DNA of 13,269 nt from Brevibacterium picturae (GCF_030453725.1 NZ_JAKDJU010000083.1:1-13269); one strand, 5' to 3'. Shown: positions 1 to 7,526, counted from the stretch's first letter. The notes: generated from the sequence alone by a model not told the origin. Translations and numbers: made by a program.

Positions 1-81
1 CTGGTCGCCGCCCTGCTGGCCGCTCTGCTCCTGGTCGCCGCCGCCGAAGTTCTCGTTGCCCTGTCCGTAGTCTTCCGACAT
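1..81 (-). CDS. Partial hypothetical protein, Gly/Gln-rich N-terminus
   Basis: This is the first 27 codons of a minus-strand gene that runs off the left edge. The start is the ATG complementary to bases 79-81, preceded by a good Shine-Dalgarno site (AGAAGGAG, complement of 88-95) six bases upstream. The visible protein starts MSEDYGQGNENFGGGDQEQ and stays rich in Gly, Gln, Asp and Glu with almost no hydrophobic residues. There is no signal peptide or membrane segment in this part. The composition suggests a disordered N-terminal tail, but the family cannot be named from so little sequence. It is transcribed away from the CoA-transferase at 507, so the two share a long divergent spacer. Confidence 0.6.
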   Translation of the reverse strand, partial: MSEDYGQGNENFGGGDQEQSGQQGGDQ

Positions 82-506
82 AATTCACTCCTTCTTGATG
101 ACGTACGGCCGCGTCCTGCGGCTTGGTTGTCAGTCTCAAACATCAAAAGTCTTGACACAAGAGAGAGCAAGGAAAGTTGCACGAAATTGGCTCAAGTCTC
201 AGAGGCTGTTCATGTCCTGCCGAACTTCACAGGAACCTCTGAGAGAACCGTCGCAGTGAATGACGTTTCAACAAGATAGGCTCATCGATTCCAACATTCG
301 GTCAGCAGGAGGACACTGAGAATCATCGTTCAGGCGCCCTCCTCAAATCCGAAATGTCGCCGTTCACCGCGCCGACCTGGCACTATTGCACACAGGCGCG
401 ACTCGGTACTGACCAGCACGGCACGAGAGCGGCCGATACAGCGCGACCCGACCCGACACAGGTCGGCAGCCGGATCCGAGACCGATCGACGAACAGGAGC
501 ATCGAC
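82..506. promoter_or_regulatory. Long divergent intergenic region, possible leader or operators
   Basis: These 425 bases separate two divergently transcribed genes and contain no convincing coding sequence. An in-frame upstream extension of the 507 gene to 354 exists, but it encodes no part of the CoA-transferase fold. The TTGACA at 152-157 has no good -10 box 17 bases downstream, so no promoter is assigned. The region also contains an inverted repeat (197-244) and an AGGAGG at 308-313 that is not followed by a start codon at a suitable distance. Confidence 0.4.
197..244. repeat. Inverted repeat, 9-bp arms
   Basis: TCTCAGAGG at 197-205 is the exact reverse complement of CCTCTGAGA at 236-244. 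The 30-base loop adds a second pairing, CTGT at 206-209 with ACAG at 229-232. It lies between divergent genes, so it is not positioned as a terminator for either. An operator or an element of a transcribed leader is more likely. The role is inferred; only the symmetry is seen. Confidence 0.45.
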
Positions 507-1754
507 ATGACAGCGCGTCGTCTTCCACTGACCGGTGTGCGAGTCCTCGAACTCGGCAACTACATCGCGGCACCCACCACCGGGCGCATGCTTGCCGATT
601 TCGGCGCGGAAGTCATCAAAATCGAGCGCCCCGAGACCGGCGACGAACTGCGCAACTGGCGCCTCAAGCAGGGCACCACCTCGATGCTCTACCGCACCAT
701 CAATCGCAATAAGAAGTCCGTTGTGCTCGATCTGCGCTCAGAGGAAGGCAGGGCCTCGGCCCTCGAACTCGTGCGCCGGTCCGACATCGTGCTCGAGAAT
801 TTCCGTCCCGGGACCATCGAGAAATGGGGCCTGGGCCCCGAGGTCCTCGAAGAGGCCAATCCCGACATCATCCTTGTCCGCATCTCCGCCTTCGGCCAGA
901 CCGGACCCATGTCCGAACGCCCGGGATTCGCCGCTGTGGCCGAGGGCTACTCCGGGTTTCGCGAACTCGTCGGCGACCCGGATCGTCCCCCGGTGCGCGT
1001 GGGAGTGTCGATCGGTGACTCCATCGCCGGAATGCAGGCCGCGTTCGGTGCCGTGATGATGCTCTTCGATCGTCAGCGCCAGAAGATCACCGGTGCCGCC
1101 GAGGCGGTCGTCGGCTCCGATCACAGCTTCGAGGGCAGGGGGTCGCTGGCCGATCGCACGGTCGACGTGGCATTGAACGAAGCCATGTTCTCCGTGATGG
1201 AATCCCTCGTCCCCGACTACTCCGCATTCGGCGAGACGCGCACGCGCACCGGCGGCCGGATGGAGGGCATCGCCCCGTCGAACGGCTACCTCTGCGCCGG
1301 CGGAAAGTCCGTGGTGATCGCCGGCAACGGAGACGGAATCTACAAACGCCTCATGGAAGCCATCGACCGTCCCGACCTCGGCGAGGACCCCGATCTGCAG
1401 ACCAACGCAGCTCGATGGGATCGGCGCGAGGAGCTCGACGAGGCCATAGGCGCCTGGTGTGCGCAGCACGACGTCACCGAGGTTGTCGACACTTTGGAGG
1501 CAGCTGAAGTTCCCGCCGGCCCGATCTACACCGCCGAAGACCTCGTCGGCGACGAGCAGCTCGCGGCACGCGACATGGTCCAGCATCTCGATGTCTCGAC
1601 CGGTGAAGAGACCTTGTCCGATGTCGCATTCCCCGGCATCACCCCGGTCATCGGCGGTTCATCGATCCCGATCGACCACCTCGGCCCGGACCTGGGCGAG
1701 CACACCGACGAGGTGCTCGAGCAGCTGGGCAGTCAGCGGCCCGAACGGGACTGA
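507..1754 (+). CDS. CaiB/BaiF family III CoA-transferase
   Basis: The 415-residue product is a family III CoA-transferase, which moves CoA between carboxylates through an enzyme-bound aspartyl anhydride. The start at 507 was chosen because AGGAG (495-499) lies seven bases upstream and the family's first strand (GVRVLELGNYIAAPTTGRML) follows directly. The N-terminal CoA-binding region shows FGAEVIKIE (33-40) and NRNKKSVVLDL. LENFRPG lies near 97-102. The likely catalytic Asp is D171 in VSIGDSIAGM. The oddity is after R191: the usual short TG-x-GQ segment is replaced by about 20 extra residues (196-216) before the conserved VDVALNEA strand. Length is otherwise normal. It lies upstream of the lyase and second CoA-transferase and may activate the same or a related acid; the substrate cannot be read from sequence. 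Confidence 0.9.
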   Translation: MTARRLPLTGVRVLELGNYIAAPTTGRMLADFGAEVIKIERPETGDELRNWRLKQGTTSMLYRTINRNKKSVVLDLRSEEGRASALELVRRSDIVLENFRPGTIEKWGLGPEVLEEANPDIILVRISAFGQTGPMSERPGFAAVAEGYSGFRELVGDPDRPPVRVGVSIGDSIAGMQAAFGAVMMLFDRQRQKITGAAEAVVGSDHSFEGRGSLADRTVDVALNEAMFSVMESLVPDYSAFGETRTRTGGRMEGIAPSNGYLCAGGKSVVIAGNGDGIYKRLMEAIDRPDLGEDPDLQTNAARWDRREELDEAIGAWCAQHDVTEVVDTLEAAEVPAGPIYTAEDLVGDEQLAARDMVQHLDVSTGEETLSDVAFPGITPVIGGSSIPIDHLGPDLGEHTDEVLEQLGSQRPERD

Positions 1755-1859
1755 GCGCCCGCCCGAGCGAGACTGAGTGCCCGAACGGGACTGAGCGCCC
1801 GCCCGAGCGAGACTGAGTGCCCGAACGGGACTGAGCGCCCGCCCGAGCGGAGCTGAACG
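1740..1859. repeat. Tandem repeat, 40-bp unit, about three copies
   Basis: A 40-base unit starting CCCGAACGGGACTGAGCG occurs at 1740-1779, again without change at 1780-1819, and a third time at 1820-1859 where the last ten bases diverge. Each unit contains two related half-units of about 18 bases (CCCGAACGGGACTGAGCG and CCCGAGCGAGACTGAGTG), so the array looks like six degenerate short repeats. CCCG-AA-CGGG within the unit is a tight inverted repeat. The first copy supplies the last codons and stop of the CoA-transferase. No poly-T follows, so a standard terminator is not supported. Confidence 0.85.
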
Positions 1860-2077
1860 CACACTTCCGAACAGCCGAGACGCCGTTTCCCATTAAACGG
1901 GAGTGATCGTCTTCACTTCATTGACGGTTCTCACATAGCGAGCAATTCGCGTCCGCGCTCACCGCAGGGATGCTGAGAACGACTACGGTGAGGGCAGACG
2001 GCGACATGCGAGGGAGCGTGAAGCCGTTCTCGTCCCGCTGGCCGGGAATGAGGCAGGTCAAAGAAGGAGCTTTCACC
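1860..2077 (+). promoter_or_regulatory. Spacer upstream of the lyase operon, candidate operator
   Basis: This is the rest of the 323-base gap before the lyase gene. It has no credible gene; an in-frame extension of the lyase to 1970 adds nothing conserved. TTGACG at 1921-1926 could be a -35 box, but no clear -10 follows at 16-18 bases. TTCTCA-N4-GCGAG at 1928-1942 recurs upstream of the SDR gene (10240-10254) and is a candidate regulator site. The lyase ribosome-binding site AAGAAGGAG sits at 2061-2069. Confidence 0.3.
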
Positions 2078-2998
2078 ATGGTTCGGCCCACATCGGTCAC
2101 GATTCTCGACACGACGCTGCGGGACGGTCTGCAGATCGAAGACGCCATCGTCCCCACTGACGCCAAGGTCGCACTGGGCCGGCAGCTCATCGCCGCGGGC
2201 CTCAAGGAGATCGAGCTCGGATCCTTCGTCAATCCGAAGAAGGTCCCGCAGATGGCCGACACCGGAGAGGTTCTGCAGCGCCTCCAGCCTTTCGAGGCCG
2301 AGGGCGTCGATTTCTTCACATTGGTCTTCAACCTCAAGGGCGCCCAGCGTGCCGTCGACGCCGGAGCGAAGAACATCAAGCTCGTCCTCTCCGCCTCCGA
2401 AGGCCATTCGCAGGCGAACTCCGACGCCCCGATCGCTCAGGCCACGCAGCGACTCCTCGAAGCCGCTGCCTTCGCCCGTGACCACGGTGTGCGCTTCGAC
2501 ATCACCACCGCGGTCAGCTTCATCTGCCCCTTCGACGGCATCACCGACCCGGACCACCTCGTCGAGGTGCTGCGCCCCTTCGTCGATGCCGGGGCACATG
2601 GCATCGGGGTCGCCGACACCATCGGCAACGCCAATCCATCGCTGGTGTCCAGGAACACCTCGGCGGTCATGGAGGCCTTCCCGGACCGGCCGGTGAGTCT
2701 GCACCTGCATGACACGTACAACTTCGGCATGGCCAATGTCATCGCCGCACTCGACCTGGGAGTCTCGAACTTCGACGCGGCCATGGGCGGACTGGGCGGC
2801 TGCCCCTTCGCCCCGGGTGCGGCCGGCAACATCGGCACCGACGACCTCGTCCACCTCCTGCACCGCGAAGGCGTGGCCACCGGAGTCGACGTCGAAGCAC
2901 TCTCAGCAGTCAGGGATCCGTTGACGGCCGCGGTCGGCCACGAACTGACCTCCAGCCTGTCCGCGATCCCCGCTGTCCCGGCGGCATTCCATGCGTGA
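2078..2998 (+). CDS. HMG-CoA lyase family metallolyase
   Basis: The 306-residue product belongs to the DRE-TIM metallolyases. It would cleave a 3-hydroxy-3-methylacyl-CoA, giving acetyl-CoA plus a ketoacid if it acts like HMG-CoA lyase. The start at 2078 follows AAGAAGGAG (2061-2069) by eight bases. Visible motifs are DTTLRDGLQ (11-19; R15 and D16), E46 in IELGSFVNPKKVPQMAD, SASEGH (105-110), metal-binding H209 and H211 in LHLHDTYN, and GGLGGCPFAPGAAGN (238-251) with catalytic C242 and metal ligand N251. Two usually conserved spots differ: the family commonly has LQNE and HDTYG, here LQIE and HDTYN, which may mean an altered substrate. Length is normal for bacterial HMG-CoA lyase. (R)-citramalyl-CoA lyase, reported as a member of this family, is an alternative. 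Its stop overlaps the next CoA-transferase start. Confidence 0.88.
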   Translation: MVRPTSVTILDTTLRDGLQIEDAIVPTDAKVALGRQLIAAGLKEIELGSFVNPKKVPQMADTGEVLQRLQPFEAEGVDFFTLVFNLKGAQRAVDAGAKNIKLVLSASEGHSQANSDAPIAQATQRLLEAAAFARDHGVRFDITTAVSFICPFDGITDPDHLVEVLRPFVDAGAHGIGVADTIGNANPSLVSRNTSAVMEAFPDRPVSLHLHDTYNFGMANVIAALDLGVSNFDAAMGGLGGCPFAPGAAGNIGTDDLVHLLHREGVATGVDVEALSAVRDPLTAAVGHELTSSLSAIPAVPAAFHA

Positions 2999-4223
2999 CC
3001 AGGCCGAATCCTCCACCGTCGACGTCGAAACCCTGCCGCTGGCGGGCATCCGCGTCATCGAGTTCTCCCATATGGTCATGGGTCCCAGCTGCGGAATGAT
3101 CCTCGCCGACTTGGGCGCCGAGGTGATCAAGGTCGAACCGCGCGGGGCCGGCGACAAGACCCGTTACCTGCCCGGTTCGGGTTCGGGGCTGTTCCCCGCC
3201 TTCAACCGCAACAAGCAGTCCGTCCAGCTCGACATCGCCGAGGCGGCCGACCGTGACGTCGCCCTGTCCCTCATCGATTCCGCCGATGTTCTCCTCGAGA
3301 ACTTCCGAGTGGGGAAGATGGAGTCCATGGGCTATGGCTATGACGAGCTCGCCGAACGCAATCCCCGCCTCATCTACTGCTCTCTCAAAGGCTTCCTGGC
3401 CGGGCCCTACGGCCAGCGCACCGCCCTCGACGAGGTCGTGCAGATGCTCGGCGGGCTTGCCTATATGACCGGCCCGCCCGGACAGCCGCTGCGCGCCGGA
3501 GCCAGCGTCAACGACATCATGGGCGGCATGTTCGGCGTCATCGGTGTGCTCTCGGCACTGCGTGTGCGTGAGCGCACCGGTGAAGGACAGGTCATCAACT
3601 CGGCCCTGTTCGAGAACAACGCCTTCCTCGTCGGCACGCACATGGCACAGGCCCAAATCAGCGGGGAACCGCTGCGGCCGATGCCCACTCGCAGAGCCAC
3701 CTGGGCCGTCTACGACATCTTCCGCGACAAGCACGATGACCAGATCTTCGTCGCCGCCGTCAGCGACGGCCAATGGCATGATCTCTGCGATGAGTTCGAT
3801 CTGAGGCATCTGTCCGGTGATCCTGAGCTCGAGACGAACCAGGGGCGAGTCGACCAGCGCGATCGCATTCACACGCAGCTGCAGGCGGCACTCTCGCAGC
3901 TCGACCTGGCCGAGATCGAGGCCAAGTGCACGCGCCGGGGACTGCCGGTCGCTCCCGTGAACACCCCCGCCGATCTCACCACCGACGCCCACCTCGTCGC
4001 CTCCGGGGCGCTGGCCAGCACGGGGCTGCCCAGCGGAGATCAGGTCGATGTTCCCCTGTTGCCGTTGACCTTCGGCGGCCGTCGGCTGGGGCTGCGCAGC
4101 GATGTGCCCACCCCTGGTGAGCACAACATCCGCTACCGTGACGGCCCACCGGACGCCGCTGAAGAGACTGAGCCGATCGACTCAGACACCGACGTCGGCG
4201 AGTCGAAGACGCAGTCCCAGTAG
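2991..4223 (+). CDS. CaiB/BaiF family III CoA-transferase (second copy)
   Basis: The 410-residue product is a complete family III CoA-transferase. Its ATG overlaps the last eight bases of the lyase gene, so translation is probably coupled; no strong Shine-Dalgarno is visible, in keeping with coupling. Motifs include GIRVIEFSHMVMGPSCGMIL (19-38), LGAEVIKVEP (41-50), NRNKQSVQLDI, LLENFRVG (101-108), the likely catalytic D175 in ASVNDIMGGM, and an intact RERTGEGQV (193-201), unlike the first transferase. The C-terminus after about 375 is hydrophilic and acidic. Tight linkage to the lyase suggests that this enzyme makes the CoA thioester the lyase splits, using a donor such as succinyl-CoA or acetyl-CoA. 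The exact acid is inference. It differs enough from the 507 copy that a recent duplication is unlikely. Confidence 0.92.
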   Translation: MRDQAESSTVDVETLPLAGIRVIEFSHMVMGPSCGMILADLGAEVIKVEPRGAGDKTRYLPGSGSGLFPAFNRNKQSVQLDIAEAADRDVALSLIDSADVLLENFRVGKMESMGYGYDELAERNPRLIYCSLKGFLAGPYGQRTALDEVVQMLGGLAYMTGPPGQPLRAGASVNDIMGGMFGVIGVLSALRVRERTGEGQVINSALFENNAFLVGTHMAQAQISGEPLRPMPTRRATWAVYDIFRDKHDDQIFVAAVSDGQWHDLCDEFDLRHLSGDPELETNQGRVDQRDRIHTQLQAALSQLDLAEIEAKCTRRGLPVAPVNTPADLTTDAHLVASGALASTGLPSGDQVDVPLLPLTFGGRRLGLRSDVPTPGEHNIRYRDGPPDAAEETEPIDSDTDVGESKTQSQ

Positions 4224-4229
4224 CACCGC

Positions 4230-4255
4230 TGAGTTCAATACGACCACGGAACTCA
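4230..4255 (+). promoter_or_regulatory. Inverted repeat between CoA-transferase and tctC
   Basis: TGAGTTC (4230-4236) pairs exactly with GAACTCA (4249-4255) across a 12-base loop, seven bases after the CoA-transferase stop and upstream of tctC. No U-run follows. It may be a weak attenuator or an mRNA-stabilising 5' structure that lets the receptor be made in excess, as is common for binding proteins. The stem is short, so the role is tentative. Confidence 0.35.
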
Positions 4256-4321
4256 ACACACAGCTGCACCACCACGGACCTTGGAAAAATGAAGATATCA
4301 GTTGCATTCGAAGGAGAAGCA

Positions 4322-5383
4322 ATGCGGTCAACGGCGATCACAGGACAAGGACGGGCCACCTCGGCGAGGCGGAGGAAGCAGGCGTTGAGACCCGCACTCA
4401 CGGTCGGTGCGGTGCTTGCGTCACTGGCGCTCGTGGCCACCGGCTGCGGCAACAAGGCTCAGCCGCCGGGGGAGGGCGGCGACTACCCGACGGGCCCGGT
4501 CACGGTCAGCGCCCCAGCCGAACCCGGCTCCGGCTGGGACACCACCGCACGCGCCCTCGTCGAAGCCCTGCAGAAGGAGGAGGTCGTCACCACTCCGCTT
4601 CCGGTCAAGAACCAGCCCGGCGGTACGGGCTGCATGTGGATGACGTCGATGATGCAGCAGGAGAAGGGCAAGGACGATCAGATCGCGATCACCTCGCTGG
4701 CCAGCCAGACGATGAAGGCCCGCGGGCTGTGCGAATTCGGCCCCGAGGACACCACGCTCATCGCCACCATGTACGTCGAGGACTTCATGGTCGTCGCTCC
4801 CGATGACGGTGACATCAAAAACGTCTCGGACCTGGTCAAGGCGCTGAAGGAGGACCCGCAGAAGGTCACCGTGGCCGCCTCAGGCGATGACACGCTTCCC
4901 TTTGCGCTCTTCGCCAAGGAAGCCGGCATCGAACCGGCCGACATCAACTTCGTCAACTACGAGGGCGGCGGCGAGCAGACCACCGCCATGCTCAACGGTG
5001 ATGCGAAGGTCGCCATTGCCGGGCTGAGCGAATTCCGTTCCGTGTTGGAATCCGGTGACATCAAGCCGCTCTTGACCTTCGCGAAGAAGCCGCTCGCCGC
5101 TCCCTACGACTCGGTTCCCACCGCTGCCGACTCCGGCTACGACGTGACCCTGGGCAACTGGCGAGGCGTCTACGGCCCGGCCGAGATGCCGCAGGAAGCC
5201 GTCGACTACTGGGCGAAGGCGCTTGAAGAGGTCAGCAACTCGGCCACCTGGAAGGACACGGTCGAGAAGAACCAGTGGGCCCCCGAGTTCCTCACCGGCA
5301 ACGAGGCCCAGAAGTATGCCGACGAGACCGCCGCCACCGTTGAGGAGGGCGTCAAGGAGACCGACCTGGGCACCAGTAAATGA
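4322..5383 (+). CDS. tctC: Tripartite tricarboxylate transporter receptor TctC (lipoprotein)
   Basis: The 353-residue product is the extracytoplasmic solute-binding protein of a Tct (TTT) transporter. The start at 4322 follows AAGGAG (4311-4316); the in-frame ATG at 4289 would put 11 residues ahead of the signal sequence and has no ribosome site. A basic stretch (RRRK, 17-20) precedes a hydrophobic core and a lipobox ending ATGC, so C42 is probably lipid-anchored to the outer membrane face, as expected in a Gram-positive cell. Family motifs are VSAPAEPGSGWDTTARAL (62-79) and VKNQPGGTG (96-104). C104 and C137 are unusual in this family and could form a disulfide. Its stop overlaps tctB in an ATGA. 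The ligand is probably a di- or tricarboxylate and, by context, the substrate of the CoA-transferase and lyase. Confidence 0.92.
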   Translation: MRSTAITGQGRATSARRRKQALRPALTVGAVLASLALVATGCGNKAQPPGEGGDYPTGPVTVSAPAEPGSGWDTTARALVEALQKEEVVTTPLPVKNQPGGTGCMWMTSMMQQEKGKDDQIAITSLASQTMKARGLCEFGPEDTTLIATMYVEDFMVVAPDDGDIKNVSDLVKALKEDPQKVTVAASGDDTLPFALFAKEAGIEPADINFVNYEGGGEQTTAMLNGDAKVAIAGLSEFRSVLESGDIKPLLTFAKKPLAAPYDSVPTAADSGYDVTLGNWRGVYGPAEMPQEAVDYWAKALEEVSNSATWKDTVEKNQWAPEFLTGNEAQKYADETAATVEEGVKETDLGTSK

Positions 5384-5991
5384 GGGCGCTGAGTCCGGCA
5401 CTGCGAGGTGATGTCATCACCGGCATCGCCGTCACGCTCGTCGGCGCGGTCTACTACATTGCGACATTCTGGATTCAGGAGACGAGGAACATCGTCACTC
5501 CGGCCACCTTCCCCGCGATCGTGGGCATCGCGCTCATCGTGCTCGGCCTCTTCCTCGGCGGACAGGCCCTGTACCGGAGCCGGAAACTCGCCGAGGCGGC
5601 CCCTGGTGGGGCTGCCTCGGCGAGCGGCGGCGGGATCGACGGGGCCACCTCGGCGAGCGTGGACGCTGAGCATGACGCCACCTCGGCGGATGACGTTTCT
5701 GCGGATCCGGCTTCGGGAGATGAACGCACAGGGGTCGTCATCGACGCTGCCGAGGAACCGAAGTCGAAGCAGGTCGTGCTGCAGTTCGCGCTCTTCTTCG
5801 TCTACCTGGGGATCCTCATCCCGGTCGGCTTTCTGCTCTCGACGGCGGCCTTCCTGATGACGATGACCAGCATCTATGCCCCTCACAGATGGGTGCGCAA
5901 CCTCATCTTCTCGGTGCTGTTCTCCGTTGTCATCTACATCGCGTTCGTCTACGGGCTGGCCGTGTATCTGCCCGTCGGAATCCTGGGATAG
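5380..5991 (+). CDS. tctB: Tripartite tricarboxylate transporter small membrane subunit TctB
   Basis: The 203-residue product is the small, four-helix membrane subunit of the Tct transporter. Its ATG overlaps the tctC stop (ATGA), so the two are translationally coupled. Hydrophobic segments lie near residues 12-31, 43-63, 133-163 (probably two helices close together) and 174-197. The family is normally about 150 residues. The excess sits in a loop from about 67 to 130 that is low in complexity and rich in Ala, Gly, Ser and Asp, with repeated ATSAS-like words at DNA level (5614-5689). That loop is likely disordered and unlikely to be needed for transport. The call rests on position between tctC and tctA as well as the helix pattern, because TctB sequences are poorly conserved. 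Confidence 0.88.
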   Translation: MRALSPALRGDVITGIAVTLVGAVYYIATFWIQETRNIVTPATFPAIVGIALIVLGLFLGGQALYRSRKLAEAAPGGAASASGGGIDGATSASVDAEHDATSADDVSADPASGDERTGVVIDAAEEPKSKQVVLQFALFFVYLGILIPVGFLLSTAAFLMTMTSIYAPHRWVRNLIFSVLFSVVIYIAFVYGLAVYLPVGILG

Positions 5992-6000
5992 GGGGCGAAC

Positions 6001-7515
6001 ATGGACACACTCATCGATCTGGGCGGCGGCTTCGCCTCGGCGCTCGAACCCTTAAGCCTCGCGTTCGCTCTCCTGGGCGTGCTGTTGGGCACCGTCGTCG
6101 GCGTGCTGCCGGGCATCGGCCCGATCTCCGCGATCGCCATCCTCATCCCGGTGTCCTTCGGAATGGAGCCGGTGCACGGCCTGATCCTCCTGTGCGGCAT
6201 CTACTACGGCTCGATGTACGGCGGCTCGATCACCGCCACACTCATCAAAACCCCAGGTGAGGTCGCCAGCGCGGTGACCGCCATCGAAGGTTACGAGATG
6301 GCTCGCCGAGGCCGTGGCAAGGCCGCACTCGCGACCGCCGCGATCGGGTCCTTCCTCGCCGGAACCCTGGCGATCATCGGTTTGACGTTCCTGTCTCCGG
6401 TGCTCGTGAGACTGGCGAATGTCTTCGGCTCCACCGAATACTTCCTGCTCATGGCCACGGCTCTGCTGTTGGCCTCGACGATGTCGTCGGGGTCGCGGAC
6501 CAAGGCGCTCATCTCGATCTTCATCGGACTGGCCGTCGGACTCGTCGGCCTTGACTTCCAAACCGGCCTGCCGCGCCAGACCTTCGGCATGAGCCTGCTC
6601 TCCGACGGAATCGACTTCACGATCTTTGCGATGGCGCTCTTCGCAATCCCCGAAGCGATCCGCAACCTTGCGCTGGGACGCGGGGCCAAGGATGAGATCC
6701 AGAGTTTCGGCGATGACAAGTGGATGACGAAGCAGGATTGGCAGCGATCGTCCATGCCCTGGGCTCGCGGCTCGGTGCTCGGTTTCTTCATCGGCATCCT
6801 GCCCGGAGTCGGACCGTCCCTGGCCTCGTTCATGTCCTACATCATGGAGAAGCGGATTTCGAAGCGGAAGGACGAGTTCGGCAAGGGCGCCATCGAAGGC
6901 GTCGCCGGGCCCGAGGCCGCGAACAACGCCGGTGTCGGCGGAGCCATGATCCCGCTCTTCAGCCTCGGTATCCCCGGATCCGCGACCACGGCGCTGCTGC
7001 TCTTCGTGTTCACCATGTACGGACTGCAGCCGGGGCCGCTGATCTTCCGCGACGACTCGGGACTGATCTGGACGATCATCGCCAGCATGTACATCGGCAA
7101 CGTCGCACTGATCATCCTCAACCTGCCGCTCGTCGGACTCTTCGTCAAACTGCTCAAGTTGCCCAAAGAGATTCTGTTTTCCTCGATTCTCGTCCTCGTG
7201 GGCATCGGCGCCTACGCCATCGAATTCAGCCTGTTCGGACTCATGCTGCTCGGCATCTTCGGCGTCGTCGGCTATCTCATGGACAAAGGTGGGATCCCAC
7301 TGGCACCGTCCATCCTGGCCCTCGTCCTGGTGCCGCTGCTCGAAGACAACTTCCGGCGGATGCTCCAGATCTCGGGCGGATCGTTCATGCCGCTGCTGAC
7401 CCGGCCCGTGTCACTGTCGATCGTCATTCTGATGGTCCTGGGCATCGTCGGTCCGATCATCTTCCGCTGGTGGGTCCGTCGGCGTGCGCTGCTGGCCGAT
7501 GTGAGTGTGGCGTGA
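6001..7515 (+). CDS. tctA: Tripartite tricarboxylate transporter large membrane subunit TctA
   Basis: The 504-residue product is the large, multi-helix subunit that forms the transport path and uses an ion gradient rather than ATP. It starts nine bases after the tctB stop, with GGGGG at 5991-5995 as a ribosome site. The two internally related halves each carry the family signature: VGVLPGIGPISA (33-44) followed by YYGSMYGGSITATLI, then GILPGVGPSLASF (265-277), GPEAANNAGVGG (303-314) and SLGIPGSATTALL (321-333). About twelve hydrophobic segments are visible, and the length is the family norm. With tctC and tctB this gives a complete transporter. The downstream regulator starts only 11 bases after its stop. 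Confidence 0.95.
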   Translation: MDTLIDLGGGFASALEPLSLAFALLGVLLGTVVGVLPGIGPISAIAILIPVSFGMEPVHGLILLCGIYYGSMYGGSITATLIKTPGEVASAVTAIEGYEMARRGRGKAALATAAIGSFLAGTLAIIGLTFLSPVLVRLANVFGSTEYFLLMATALLLASTMSSGSRTKALISIFIGLAVGLVGLDFQTGLPRQTFGMSLLSDGIDFTIFAMALFAIPEAIRNLALGRGAKDEIQSFGDDKWMTKQDWQRSSMPWARGSVLGFFIGILPGVGPSLASFMSYIMEKRISKRKDEFGKGAIEGVAGPEAANNAGVGGAMIPLFSLGIPGSATTALLLFVFTMYGLQPGPLIFRDDSGLIWTIIASMYIGNVALIILNLPLVGLFVKLLKLPKEILFSSILVLVGIGAYAIEFSLFGLMLLGIFGVVGYLMDKGGIPLAPSILALVLVPLLEDNFRRMLQISGGSFMPLLTRPVSLSIVILMVLGIVGPIIFRWWVRRRALLADVSVA

Positions 7516-7526
7516 AAGAGAACACC

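Noticed and set aside
152..157. TTGACA as a promoter -35 box
   Set aside because: No acceptable -10 hexamer lies 16-18 bases downstream on the plus strand.
308..353. Start of a small gene after AGGAGG at 308-313
   Set aside because: No ATG, GTG or TTG follows at a workable distance.
354..506. N-terminal extension of the first CoA-transferase from an ATG at 354
   Set aside because: The extra 51 residues are not part of the family fold, and the ATG at 507 has a well-placed AGGAG.
1740..1859. CRISPR array
   Set aside because: The units are directly adjacent and identical, with no unique spacers between repeats; a tandem repeat.
1970..2077. N-terminal extension of the lyase from an ATG at 1970
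   Set aside because: The added residues are not conserved and the ATG at 2078 has a far better ribosome site.
1931..2863. Minus-strand open frame of 310 codons opposite the lyase
   Set aside because: Same reason: the plus-strand lyase motifs are complete, and the antisense frame has no ribosome site.
2910..4124. Long minus-strand open frame of 404 codons opposite the second CoA-transferase
   Set aside because: It is a mirror of GC-rich third positions; the plus strand has all CoA-transferase motifs and the antisense product matches no family I recognise.
6720..7526. Upstream extension of the first IclR gene into tctA
   Set aside because: The open frame overlaps tctA in another frame and shows no domain; the IclR domain begins after the ATG at 7527.
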